This document shows, one piece after another, positions 1 through 6,740 of a stretch of DNA of 15,133 nucleotides. This DNA comes from DATKWF01 sp035529715 (GTDB lineage Bacteria > Chloroflexota > Dehalococcoidia > Dehalococcoidales > RBG-16-60-22). The stretch is taken from assembly GCA_035529715.1 (NCBI GenBank), contig DATKWF010000024.1, positions 1-15,133 of the forward strand. Direction: 5' to 3'. The position numbers were made by a program, and so were the translations under genes. The number at the start of each line of letters is the position of its first letter. Position 1 is the stretch's first letter. The notes beneath the pieces were generated by a model. The model worked only from the letters and a program-made list of their open reading frames with translations. It did no database searches and had not been told where the DNA came from.

Positions 1-402
1 TTCAATGAGTTCTTTACCAAGAAATTGCTGGATGGAGCGCAGGATGCCCTGCTTCGCCACGGTGTTAACGAAGAAGACATAGAGGTCACCTGGGTACCAG
101 GTTCATTTGAAATTCCGCTAATTTCCCTGAAATTAGCCCAGGCCAAGAAGTATGATGCTGTTATCTGCCTGGCCGCCGTGATTCGTGGTGGCACGCCTCA
201 TTTTGAATATATCGCCGCCGAGGTTATCAAGGGCATTGCCAGAGTAGGCCTGGAGACCGGACTGCCGATTATAAACGGTGTAATTACCACTGATACCCTT
301 GAGCAGGCGGTGGAACGGTCCGGTACCAAAGCGGGGAACAAGGGCGCTGAAGCAGCAGTGAACGCTATTGAAATGGTTAACCTGATTAAGTCCATAGGCT
401 AA
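1..402 (+). CDS. ribH: 6,7-dimethyl-8-ribityllumazine synthase (lumazine synthase), 5'-truncated by window edge
   Basis: This enzyme makes the penultimate riboflavin intermediate, condensing 5-amino-6-ribitylaminouracil with 3,4-dihydroxy-2-butanone 4-phosphate in the cytoplasm; family members assemble as pentamers or 60-mer capsids. The reading frame is already open at base 1 and starts with FNEFFTKKLLDGA, which is the substrate-binding RFNxxxTxxLLxGA region, so about 20 N-terminal residues lie outside the window. The TTG at 25 is internal, not the start. The family hallmarks WVPGSFEIP, the catalytic-His segment RGGTPHFEYI and the C-terminal SGTKAGNKGAEAA are all present. The protein ends with a TAG at 400-402, the normal end for the family. 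No terminator is obvious downstream, and the next gene is convergent. Other rib genes would be expected to the left, but this cannot be seen. Confidence 0.97.
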   Translation, partial: FNEFFTKKLLDGAQDALLRHGVNEEDIEVTWVPGSFEIPLISLKLAQAKKYDAVICLAAVIRGGTPHFEYIAAEVIKGIARVGLETGLPIINGVITTDTLEQAVERSGTKAGNKGAEAAVNAIEMVNLIKSIG

Positions 403-624
403 CCACATGGCACCGGAATCGGGAAAAGGCACAAATTATCAGCTGACACAGTTTATCTGATGTTGCTCAATCTCCAGCGGGCACCCCGGATACGAAGAAT
501 AACTTTATAAGATTAATAATAAGGAACCTTTTGAACCCCAAGTCACAAAGCAAGCAAATATTACTTCGCTTTCAAGAGCTACAAATAGCAGACTCAGCTG
601 TATCGTAGGCATTACTAGGGAACT
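403..624. other. Convergent intergenic gap, no feature recognised
   Basis: These 222 bases separate ribH from the convergent Lnt-like gene. I see only weak short inverted repeats and no G+C-rich stem with a T-run on either strand. No tRNA-like cloverleaf or credible small ORF was found. Confidence 0.5.
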
Positions 625-2271
625 TCATGGTTTGAAAATAACCCACAAAATTTTCCGCCAAATTCGTCCTTTCCTTTGTTTTGCTCCGCACTTGTCACAG
701 GTCTTTGCGTCTTGGGATATTTCTGCCATACAATTTTTATTGGTGCAGACCTTAAAGGAGCTCTTCCGATCGAGATAGAAATTATAAGATACAACTGCTG
801 CAGCTAATACCACAACAGTCCAGCCAAACACCTCGCCAAACTTCGTATACAGCGTTCTCTGGTCAGTGAAAGATACTTTTCCAACTACTATTTCCGGTTC
901 CTTAGCAGTGTCCTTGACTATTCTTCCGTAGGGGTCAACGATTAAAGACGAGTCGTCATCACCAATAACCTCTATAGCGAACATTCGGTTCTCAACTGCT
1001 CTATATATAGCGTTAGTTCCAAGCCCCCAGGAAAAGAGATAATTGTTGGGGCCACCCGTCGGAACAATCAGTAGTTGTGCACCCTCTTTAATTCGATGTC
1101 TTGCCGGCAGAGTCCCGCCAGACTCCATGCAATCCAACACACCTATCCTACCCAGCCCCGCAGGCAAACTATGAACTTGCGGGAAAAACAGTCCCTTGAC
1201 ATCCCTATTCATAATATAGTTAGGAATACTCGCGAAGTGGTAGCCGAAGTTGTCCATAGCTATGCTTCCGTCTGGACTGACAACGCCGTAACCAAACTCC
1301 ATCTTCTCCATTTCTCCCATCCAACCCGTCAGGTAAACGTTGTGCTTGCTACTGAAGTCTACGAAACGGTCAACGAATAATGGATTAAAAGAAAACTCGT
1401 CAAACATTATTCCTGGCCACACTATTATTTGCGGATCGTATTTTAAGGCTGTCTCACTTAGGTTGGCATAAAGAGTAGATGTGTCCTGCCCCTCGGCTGG
1501 TGGCACTTGTATAACAGCAACGGTCACGTCCCCTTCAGTTTCAGCTGGGATAGTAGCTAAGCCGTAAAAGAAGAACGCCAGCACAACACAAACTATAGCT
1601 ATTGCTGGCGTAAATATTCTCTTTGCTTCGCGATAGCGAATTATAGCATAGGTAATAGCACAATTAACCAGTAGTATTAGGAAGGTTATCCCATATATTC
1701 CGGCAAACGAGGCCAGCTGCATGATGGGAGGGTTCCAGTATTGCGTCTTCGCCAGTGTAAAGAAACCTACGAATTGGCCTATTCTCATTAATCCAGGAAT
1801 ATTCATAAACAGGAACTCGCAGGCTGTCCAAACAAGGGGAAGAACGACTAATTGTAGTCCGAGAGGCAGGTATTGGAGATCTTTGGAAGGAAAGTGTTTA
1901 GGCTTCCAGAACCCCCAGGTGTCAATATATCCACCATAAACATCCTTCGTTGAGTAGAGGATATAAGGGATTCCTAGGACAAATATTATTACCCGAAAGA
2001 CAGTAATTGGTGCTTCTGGCCAGAACATGGTGATAATTTTAATATAGTCAGCAAACAACCAAGGAAGCCAGACGAGAAAGAGGAAGCCACCAACAGTGGC
2101 AACGGAAACTAATCTATCTCGCCTCTTTAGAACAGCCTGGTAATAAATCGCCAAAAGTAAGGGGACAAAGGCAAACCACGCTAGGACTCCTCCAAACTTA
2201 AACGGAGGGAGGCTCAACAAGAGCAGGACGCCGGACAGACCTGCTAGCAGAAAACTGCTTCTCGCTCTCAT
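625..2271 (-). CDS. Apolipoprotein N-acyltransferase-like membrane protein with nitrilase-type domain, C-terminal zinc ribbon, and Glu-to-Gly change in the triad
   Basis: About seven hydrophobic segments fill the first 240 residues. A carbon-nitrogen hydrolase domain follows (about 248-470), then a final membrane helix (about 482-500) and a Cys4 tail (C509, C514, C525, C528). This is the Lnt plan: membrane-embedded N-terminus, extracytoplasmic hydrolase domain, last helix returning inside; the zinc ribbon would then be cytoplasmic. Lnt transfers an acyl chain to the N-terminal Cys of lipoproteins using a Glu-Lys-Cys triad. Here Lys (K359, in VKGLFFP) and Cys (C381, in VLDCMES) are present, but the Glu position in the IIVWPxxM motif is Gly (G287, codon at 1411-1413). 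Start: ATG at 2271, six bases behind AGAGG; an in-frame GTG at 2274 is too close to that site. The gene is AT-richer than the translation genes. Family is confident; Lnt activity is uncertain. Confidence 0.8.
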   Translation of the reverse strand: MRARSSFLLAGLSGVLLLLSLPPFKFGGVLAWFAFVPLLLAIYYQAVLKRRDRLVSVATVGGFLFLVWLPWLFADYIKIITMFWPEAPITVFRVIIFVLGIPYILYSTKDVYGGYIDTWGFWKPKHFPSKDLQYLPLGLQLVVLPLVWTACEFLFMNIPGLMRIGQFVGFFTLAKTQYWNPPIMQLASFAGIYGITFLILLVNCAITYAIIRYREAKRIFTPAIAIVCVVLAFFFYGLATIPAETEGDVTVAVIQVPPAEGQDTSTLYANLSETALKYDPQIIVWPGIMFDEFSFNPLFVDRFVDFSSKHNVYLTGWMGEMEKMEFGYGVVSPDGSIAMDNFGYHFASIPNYIMNRDVKGLFFPQVHSLPAGLGRIGVLDCMESGGTLPARHRIKEGAQLLIVPTGGPNNYLFSWGLGTNAIYRAVENRMFAIEVIGDDDSSLIVDPYGRIVKDTAKEPEIVVGKVSFTDQRTLYTKFGEVFGWTVVVLAAAVVSYNFYLDRKSSFKVCTNKNCMAEISQDAKTCDKCGAKQRKGRIWRKILWVIFKP

Positions 2272-2308
2272 CACACACCTCTAGGGTCGCACTAGAGAGT
2301 TATTCAGG

Positions 2309-2337
2309 ACTACATGACTATCATTGTCTATTGTCAA
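2309..2337 (-). promoter_or_regulatory. Putative sigma70 promoter of the Lnt-like gene
   Basis: On the - strand, TTGACA (2337-2332) is followed after 17 bases by TGTAGT (2314-2309). The -35 is perfect; the -10 matches four of six consensus bases. It lies about 38 bases upstream of the chosen ATG, leaving a short leader. Confidence 0.5.
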
Positions 2338-2488
2338 TATATGGTTCAACAGAAGGCAAGAGGTAAAACTAAAAGTGAACCAGAAGGCAACACGCAGCTT
2401 CTATCATCACTCATCAAAGACTGCGCAAAGCGTCATAAAATGCAATCCTAAAAAAGGAAGGATAGTAGCTCTACTCTCAGCCACCAGC

Positions 2489-2743
2489 TCATTCAGTAAC
2501 TTTATAGACGGTATCCCCCCGTCTCACACGGTCGCTAACCTTGACTCCAACCGAATCCCCAGCTTTGGCCTGGCTAACATCAACATTGTCAATCTGCATA
2601 GAATTGACCGTGCATTCGATGTCAGTCGTGTGCCCCACGATATGGACCTGGTCACCCACTTTCAGAGTCCCGGTTAGCTCAATCCCGGCTACTACGGGGT
2701 GAGCAAAGAAGTCACTCACTTTCCCAATCACTACCTCAGGCAT
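2489..2743 (-). CDS. Stand-alone EF-Tu domain-2-like small protein
   Basis: This 84-residue protein begins MPEVVIGKVSDFF and continues with GTLKVGDQVHI, VNSMQIDN, AKAGDSVGVKV and RRGDTVYKV. These are the beta-barrel signatures of translation factor GTPase domain 2 (EF-Tu/IF2/SelB type), without any G domain. Such proteins are usually annotated as translation elongation factor-like; I know of no firm function. They could bind an RNA or a nucleotide-modified partner, but that is inference. The start is the ATG at 2743, behind a strong AAGGAGG; extending to 2812 would place the promoter -10 box inside the coding region. The gene is divergent from the small CxxC protein gene. The 217 bases downstream to the Lnt-like gene hold no clear terminator, although the Lnt-like gene has its own promoter there. 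Confidence 0.85.
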   Translation of the reverse strand: MPEVVIGKVSDFFAHPVVAGIELTGTLKVGDQVHIVGHTTDIECTVNSMQIDNVDVSQAKAGDSVGVKVSDRVRRGDTVYKVTE

Positions 2744-2797
2744 TTGACTCCCTCCTTTGTATTTAATGCTACATAAGGCGACCCCGCTGTTTTTGAA

Positions 2798-2826
2798 ATT
2801 ATAACCCCCCACTTTGTATAAATCAA
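2798..2826 (-). promoter_or_regulatory. Sigma70 promoter of the EF-Tu domain-2-like gene
   Basis: On the - strand, TTGATT (2826-2821), a 17-base spacer and a perfect TATAAT (2803-2798) sit about 55 bases upstream of the ATG at 2743. It is back to back with the + promoter at 2881-2909. Confidence 0.7.
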
Positions 2827-2880
2827 TACCGGAAGAAAAAGTATTTTCATCAGCGTCAACAATTTATCCGCATTGAACTT

Positions 2881-2909
2881 TTGACATGCCGTTACCTGAT
2901 ACGTATAAT
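2881..2909 (+). promoter_or_regulatory. Perfect consensus sigma70 promoter for the small CxxC protein
   Basis: TTGACA at 2881-2886, exactly 17 bases, then TATAAT at 2904-2909. A second TATAAT lies at 2919-2924 without a good -35. Transcription would begin near 2916, leaving about 27 bases before the TTG start. Confidence 0.85.
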
Positions 2910-2942
2910 TAGGCTAACTATAATCCTGGGGAGGGTGCATCC

Positions 2943-3167
2943 TTGGCAAAGGACAGCGAATCCAAATCATCCGTCCAAGAGCAAGATGTTGAACAGCTTA
3001 AAAAGCGCCTGGTCATGCTGGACCAGCGCCTGGATAATATCGATTCGGTGGTCACGGCAGTTGTGGAACGAGTAATGCAACAGCCGATTACTTTTAATGT
3101 AACCTGCCCGAAGTGCGGCAGCAACATGGAAATTGCCATCATAGGTATTCAGAAGCCAAACAAATAA
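2943..3167 (+). CDS. Small coiled-coil protein with one CxxC knuckle, function unknown
   Basis: The 74-residue product has a charged N-terminus, then a heptad-like stretch (about residues 13-45, with VEQLKKRLVMLDQRLDNI) and a C-terminal CPKCGSNMEIAI segment. I do not recognise a named family. There are only two cysteines (C-P-K-C), so it holds half of a zinc-binding site; the coiled coil could bring two halves together in a dimer. This is inference. The start is a TTG at 2943, preceded by GGGGAGGG with seven bases of spacing. The promoter in front is a perfect consensus, so abundant expression is likely. It is divergent from the EF-Tu domain-2-like gene. The sodium symporter gene follows 125 bases later. 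Confidence 0.8.
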   Translation: MAKDSESKSSVQEQDVEQLKKRLVMLDQRLDNIDSVVTAVVERVMQQPITFNVTCPKCGSNMEIAIIGIQKPNK

Positions 3168-3292
3168 AGCTGAATTACCAAACAGGTAAACACCCGTAGC
3201 ATTTACTAAAATCTGACCATGTATATCCTATCCTGCGCAACCTCCGCATAAAACCTCACCAAGGCATAGACTGGCATAAATAGGGAGAGAAA

Positions 3293-4675
3293 ATGACCGA
3301 GCTGGTAATTATTACCCTCTATTTTCTGGGCATGCTTGCCGTTGGGGTAGTCAGCAGAAGAAAGACAAAAGCAGCCGATGATTTTTTTGTTGCCGGCAGG
3401 AGAAGTTCCTCTCTATTAATCACCGGTTCACTATTGGCTACCATCATCGGTGGCTCAGCCACGGTGGGTATGGCCGGGCTGGGCTTCAAACAGGGACTAA
3501 CCGGGGCATGGTGGTTGCTGGTAGGCAGCATCGGCCTGATATTTCTGGGACTATTCTTTGCCAGAAAGGTAAGAAATTTCGCACTCTACACCCTCCCCGA
3601 GCTGGTAGAAAAACAATACGACCGGCGAATGGCTCTGGCAGCTTCATTCCTTATTGTTATTTCCTGGATAGGCATTGTTGCTGCCCAGATAATAGCCGCC
3701 GGACAGATACTGAGCATCCTCGGTATGGGCAGTCCGGCACTGTGGATGCTGATTTTCACCGCCGTCTTTGTCACCTACACCGTGCTGGGCGGCCAGTATG
3801 CCATCATCCGTACCGATACCCTGCAAACAGTGATAATTTTTGCCGGCGTCTTTGGCGGATTGGCATTGCTCCTGTCACGTCTGGGAGGATGGGAAGGACT
3901 GCAGAGTTCTCTCCCCCCTGAGCAGTTTGCTTTCCCGCTCAGCTCCCAGTTCGGCGGTACCGACCTGCTCACCCTCCTCCTGCTGGTTGGCCTGACCTAC
4001 ACAGTGGGACCAGACATGTATTCCCGACTGTTCTGTGCCCGGGATGATAAGACCGCCAGGGCATCTACCTTCTGGACCGCCCTGCTGATTATACCCATTG
4101 CCTTTGCTATCACCTTAATCGGCATGGGGGCAGCCGCCATGTTCCCCGAGATTGCACCGGAGCAGGCTCTACCCATGGTAATAAAAGAGGTATTCTCACC
4201 ACTCCTTGGCGGCATCGTCCTGGCTGCCCTGCTCTGTGCGGTTATGTCCTCGGCGGATACTACCTTACTAAGTGCCAGCACCATACTTATGGTTGACATA
4301 GTCGGCTGGTTCAGACCCTCGCTCAACCGGGAGAAAGTTATCCCTCGCTCCCGCTGGGTGATAGTACTGCTGGGTATATGCTCCCTAATCACGGCGTTAG
4401 CCCTGAAGGGGGTAATAAGCGCCCTACTCTTTGCTTACACCATATATACCACCGGTGTGATTCTACCCGTAATTGCCGGTTTCTTTAAGAGTCGGCTAAA
4501 AGTTACCCCCCTTGGAGCACTGGTGTCACTCATCGGGGGTGGCACCACCGGTCTTATCAGCAAGCTGCTGGGGATAAAATACCTGGATCTGGGTGCATTG
4601 CTGCTCAGTATCCTGCTCCTCTTCCTGGCTAGTTTCATTGATAACAGGCTCAAAAAGCAGGGCACGCACGGCTAG
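3293..4675 (+). CDS. Sodium:solute symporter (SSS/SSF family)
   Basis: This 460-residue, very hydrophobic protein has about 12-13 membrane segments. The SSS signature GGQYAIIRTDTLQ is at 166-178, and AVMSSADTTLLSAST (316-330) matches the Na+-site helix, with its Ser/Thr residues. The N-terminal DDFFVAGRRSSSLL is the usual first intracellular loop of the family. These transporters couple Na+ entry to uptake of a solute such as proline, pantothenate, sugars or organic acids. The substrate cannot be read from the sequence. Start: ATG at 3293 behind AGGGAGAG. Only a weak promoter candidate is visible upstream (TTTACT 3202-3207, 16 bases, TATCCT 3224-3229). No terminator is seen after the stop. 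Length is slightly short but within the family range. Confidence 0.93.
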   Translation: MTELVIITLYFLGMLAVGVVSRRKTKAADDFFVAGRRSSSLLITGSLLATIIGGSATVGMAGLGFKQGLTGAWWLLVGSIGLIFLGLFFARKVRNFALYTLPELVEKQYDRRMALAASFLIVISWIGIVAAQIIAAGQILSILGMGSPALWMLIFTAVFVTYTVLGGQYAIIRTDTLQTVIIFAGVFGGLALLLSRLGGWEGLQSSLPPEQFAFPLSSQFGGTDLLTLLLLVGLTYTVGPDMYSRLFCARDDKTARASTFWTALLIIPIAFAITLIGMGAAAMFPEIAPEQALPMVIKEVFSPLLGGIVLAALLCAVMSSADTTLLSASTILMVDIVGWFRPSLNREKVIPRSRWVIVLLGICSLITALALKGVISALLFAYTIYTTGVILPVIAGFFKSRLKVTPLGALVSLIGGGTTGLISKLLGIKYLDLGALLLSILLLFLASFIDNRLKKQGTHG

Positions 4676-4688
4676 TCCATCTATGTGA

Positions 4689-4717
4689 TTGCACTCACCG
4701 TTTGATGCTGGTATAAT
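4689..4717 (+). promoter_or_regulatory. Sigma70 promoter of thrS
   Basis: TTGCAC at 4689-4694, a 17-base spacer, then TATAAT at 4712-4717. Transcription would start near 4724, giving a leader of about 135 bases before the thrS ATG. Confidence 0.75.
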
Positions 4718-4800
4718 AATGCTGTAACTGATGTATTGCGATAATAAGAATATTTTCTATCGGCGAATTTGTATTAAGACAATGTAGTAGTAAAGTATTC

Positions 4801-4835
4801 AAAGCCTCTCGTTCCCAAAGCGGGTGAGAGGTTTT
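4801..4835 (+). promoter_or_regulatory. Hairpin in the thrS leader, possible attenuator
   Basis: CCTCTC at 4805-4810 pairs with GAGAGG at 4826-4831. The stem extends outward through AAAG/TTTT and inward through CCC (4814-4816) with GGG (4822-4824), around an AAAGC loop. It ends six bases before the AGGTGG ribosome binding site. The T-run is short (TTTT, partly paired), so this is either a weak intrinsic terminator/attenuator or a structural leader element. No T-box motif (AGGGTGG type) is visible between the promoter and the hairpin. Confidence 0.5.
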
Positions 4836-4857
4836 GATTATAGGTGGAAGAGACTTT

Positions 4858-6612
4858 ATGTCAACTCAGGACGCGGAACAGGTAGAAAACGAAAAACTGG
4901 AGATGATGCGGCACTCCGCAGCCCACGTCATGGCTGAGGCAGTCCAGTCTATCTTCCCCGATGCCAAGTTTGCCATTGGTCCAGCCATTGAAGCCGGCTT
5001 TTATTATGACTTCGATTTGCCCCGCCCGCTAACTCCCGATGATTTACCCCTAATTGAGAGCAAGATGAATGAAATAATCAAGGCAGACGAGCCTTTTATC
5101 CGAAAGGAAGTAAGCAAAGAAGAAGCCCGGCAAGTGTTTGCCACCCAGCCTTATAAGTTGGAGCTGATTAACGAAATCCCGGACGAGACGGTCAGCCTGT
5201 ATGAGCAGGGCTCGTTCCTTGATTTGTGCCGCGGACCTCACGTGAGTTCCACCAAAGAGATAAAAGCCTTCAAGCTGGCTAGCATCGCCGGCGCCTACTG
5301 GCGCGGCGATGAGCACCGCCCCATGCTGCAACGGATATACGGGGTTGCCTTTGATACGAAAAAGGATTTAGACGAGCACCTGAAAAATCTTGAAGAAGCC
5401 GCCCGCCGCGACCACCGGAAATTGGGCAAAGAGCTCGACCTGTTCAGTATCCAGGATGAATTTGGCCCGGGACTGGTACTCTGGCACCCCAAGGGGTCAA
5501 TCATACGCCGTGTTATTGAGGATTTCTGGAAGGATGAGCATGTCAGGCGTGGCTATGACATCGTCTATACTCCGCATATTGCCCGAATAGATTTGTGGAG
5601 AACCAGCGGGCACCTGGAGTTCTACCAGGATTATCTGTACAGCCCCATGGACATAGAGGGACAGCAATATATTCTCAAACCGATGAACTGCCTGGGGCAT
5701 ATCTTAATTTACAAGACCAGGCTGCGCAGTTACCGGGAACTACCGATACGCTATGCCGAACTGGGCACTGTCTATCGCTACGAGCGCTCCGGGGTGCTGC
5801 ACGGTCTTTCCCGGGTGAGGGGCTTTACCCAGGATGACGCCCATATCTTCTGTCGCCCTGACCAGCTTGAGCAGGAAGTAATCGGTGTGCTGGATTTGGC
5901 TCTTTTTATGATAGACGCCTTCGGTTTCAGCAAATACCAGATATTACTTTCTACCCGACCTGACAAATATGCCGGCACCCTTCAGGTCTGGGAAGAAGCC
6001 ACCGATACCCTGCGCCAGGCTCTGGAAAAGTCCAAGGTGGCTTACGAGATAGACCCCGGAGAGGGCGTATTCTACGGACCCAAAATAGATATTAAGTTTG
6101 AGAGTGCGCTGGGTAAAGCCTGGCAGGGACCAACCATCCAGGTTGATTTTAACCTGCCCCAGCGCTTCAATGTTACCTACATCGGTGAAGATGGGAAAGA
6201 ACACTCAGTAGTAATGGTGCACCGCACTGTGCTGGGCAGCATGGAACGCTATCTGGCAACACTCCTGGAACACTACGGAGGCGCTTTCCCGGTATGGCTG
6301 GCGCCGGTACAGGTGAGAGTGATTCCGGTAGCCGACCGACACCTTGACTATGCCCGTAAGTTAGAAACCGAACTCAAAAACGAGGGCGTGCGCGCTGATG
6401 TTGACGACCGTTCGGAAAGAATAAACCTGAAAATCCGGCAGGCTCAACTTGAGAAGATACCCGCCATGCTTATTGCCGGTGATAAAGAGGTAGCTGCCTC
6501 TACCGTTTCTATCCGCCTGCGCAGCGGGGAACAACTAGCCGACCAGCCCTTTGCCAGCTTCAAGAAAAATATCAAAACAGCTATCGCCAACAAGTCCAAA
6601 GATGTAGTATGA
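4858..6612 (+). CDS. thrS: Threonyl-tRNA synthetase lacking the N-terminal TGS domain
   Basis: ThrRS charges tRNA-Thr in the cytoplasm and clears mischarged Ser-tRNA-Thr with its editing domain. At 584 residues it is about 55-60 shorter than the common ~640-residue form, because it begins directly at the editing domain and lacks the TGS module. Editing residues are intact: HSAAH (H19, H23) and CRGPH (C124, H128). The class II core has motif 2 YRYERSG (306-312), the catalytic zinc ligands C278 (MNCLGH), H329 (DDAHIF) and H455 (VHRTVLGSMERY), and an anticodon-binding C-terminus starting near LAPVQVRVIP. The start chosen is ATG 4858 behind AGGTGG with ten bases of spacing; an in-frame TTG at 4834 lies inside the leader hairpin. 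It begins the thrS-infC-rpmI-rplT-pheST order seen in many bacteria. Confidence 0.97.
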   Translation: MSTQDAEQVENEKLEMMRHSAAHVMAEAVQSIFPDAKFAIGPAIEAGFYYDFDLPRPLTPDDLPLIESKMNEIIKADEPFIRKEVSKEEARQVFATQPYKLELINEIPDETVSLYEQGSFLDLCRGPHVSSTKEIKAFKLASIAGAYWRGDEHRPMLQRIYGVAFDTKKDLDEHLKNLEEAARRDHRKLGKELDLFSIQDEFGPGLVLWHPKGSIIRRVIEDFWKDEHVRRGYDIVYTPHIARIDLWRTSGHLEFYQDYLYSPMDIEGQQYILKPMNCLGHILIYKTRLRSYRELPIRYAELGTVYRYERSGVLHGLSRVRGFTQDDAHIFCRPDQLEQEVIGVLDLALFMIDAFGFSKYQILLSTRPDKYAGTLQVWEEATDTLRQALEKSKVAYEIDPGEGVFYGPKIDIKFESALGKAWQGPTIQVDFNLPQRFNVTYIGEDGKEHSVVMVHRTVLGSMERYLATLLEHYGGAFPVWLAPVQVRVIPVADRHLDYARKLETELKNEGVRADVDDRSERINLKIRQAQLEKIPAMLIAGDKEVAASTVSIRLRSGEQLADQPFASFKKNIKTAIANKSKDVV

Positions 6613-6667
6613 TATTGCCTGGCAGGACAAGCCCGGAAGCATGAAACCATTTAACAATCACTTTGAG

Positions 6668-6696
6668 TTGATAAATATACGAGAAAATGGTATAGT
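6668..6696 (+). promoter_or_regulatory. Sigma70 promoter of infC-rpmI-rplT
   Basis: TTGATA at 6668-6673, 17 bases, then TATAGT at 6691-6696. The transcript would start near 6703, leaving a leader of under 40 bases. That is too short for the long L20-binding leader known from Bacillus. Confidence 0.65.
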
Positions 6697-6740
6697 TTCT
6701 ATTCGTAAGATACCTGTGCCTTGAGGAGGTAAATAAGGAC

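Noticed and set aside
2324..2677. 117-codon + frame overlapping the EF-Tu domain-2-like gene
   Set aside because: Its second half is antisense to a conserved protein, its composition is not protein-like, and the promoter of the Lnt-like gene overlaps its start.
2744..2812. N-terminal extension of the EF-Tu domain-2-like protein
   Set aside because: It would contain the -10 box of the gene's own promoter and the AAGGAGG binding site; the family begins at MPEVVIGKV.
3508..3921. 137-codon + frame within the symporter gene
   Set aside because: A shifted-frame shadow of the SSS transporter, rich in Arg/His/Pro/Cys without any domain.
4731..4787. 18-codon ORF in the thrS leader as a threonine attenuator peptide
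   Set aside because: Only one Thr codon and no ribosome binding site; kept only as a remark in the leader finding.
4676..4857. T-box riboswitch before thrS
   Set aside because: The hairpin resembles a T-box terminator, but no T-box sequence is present and the leader is too short for Stem I.
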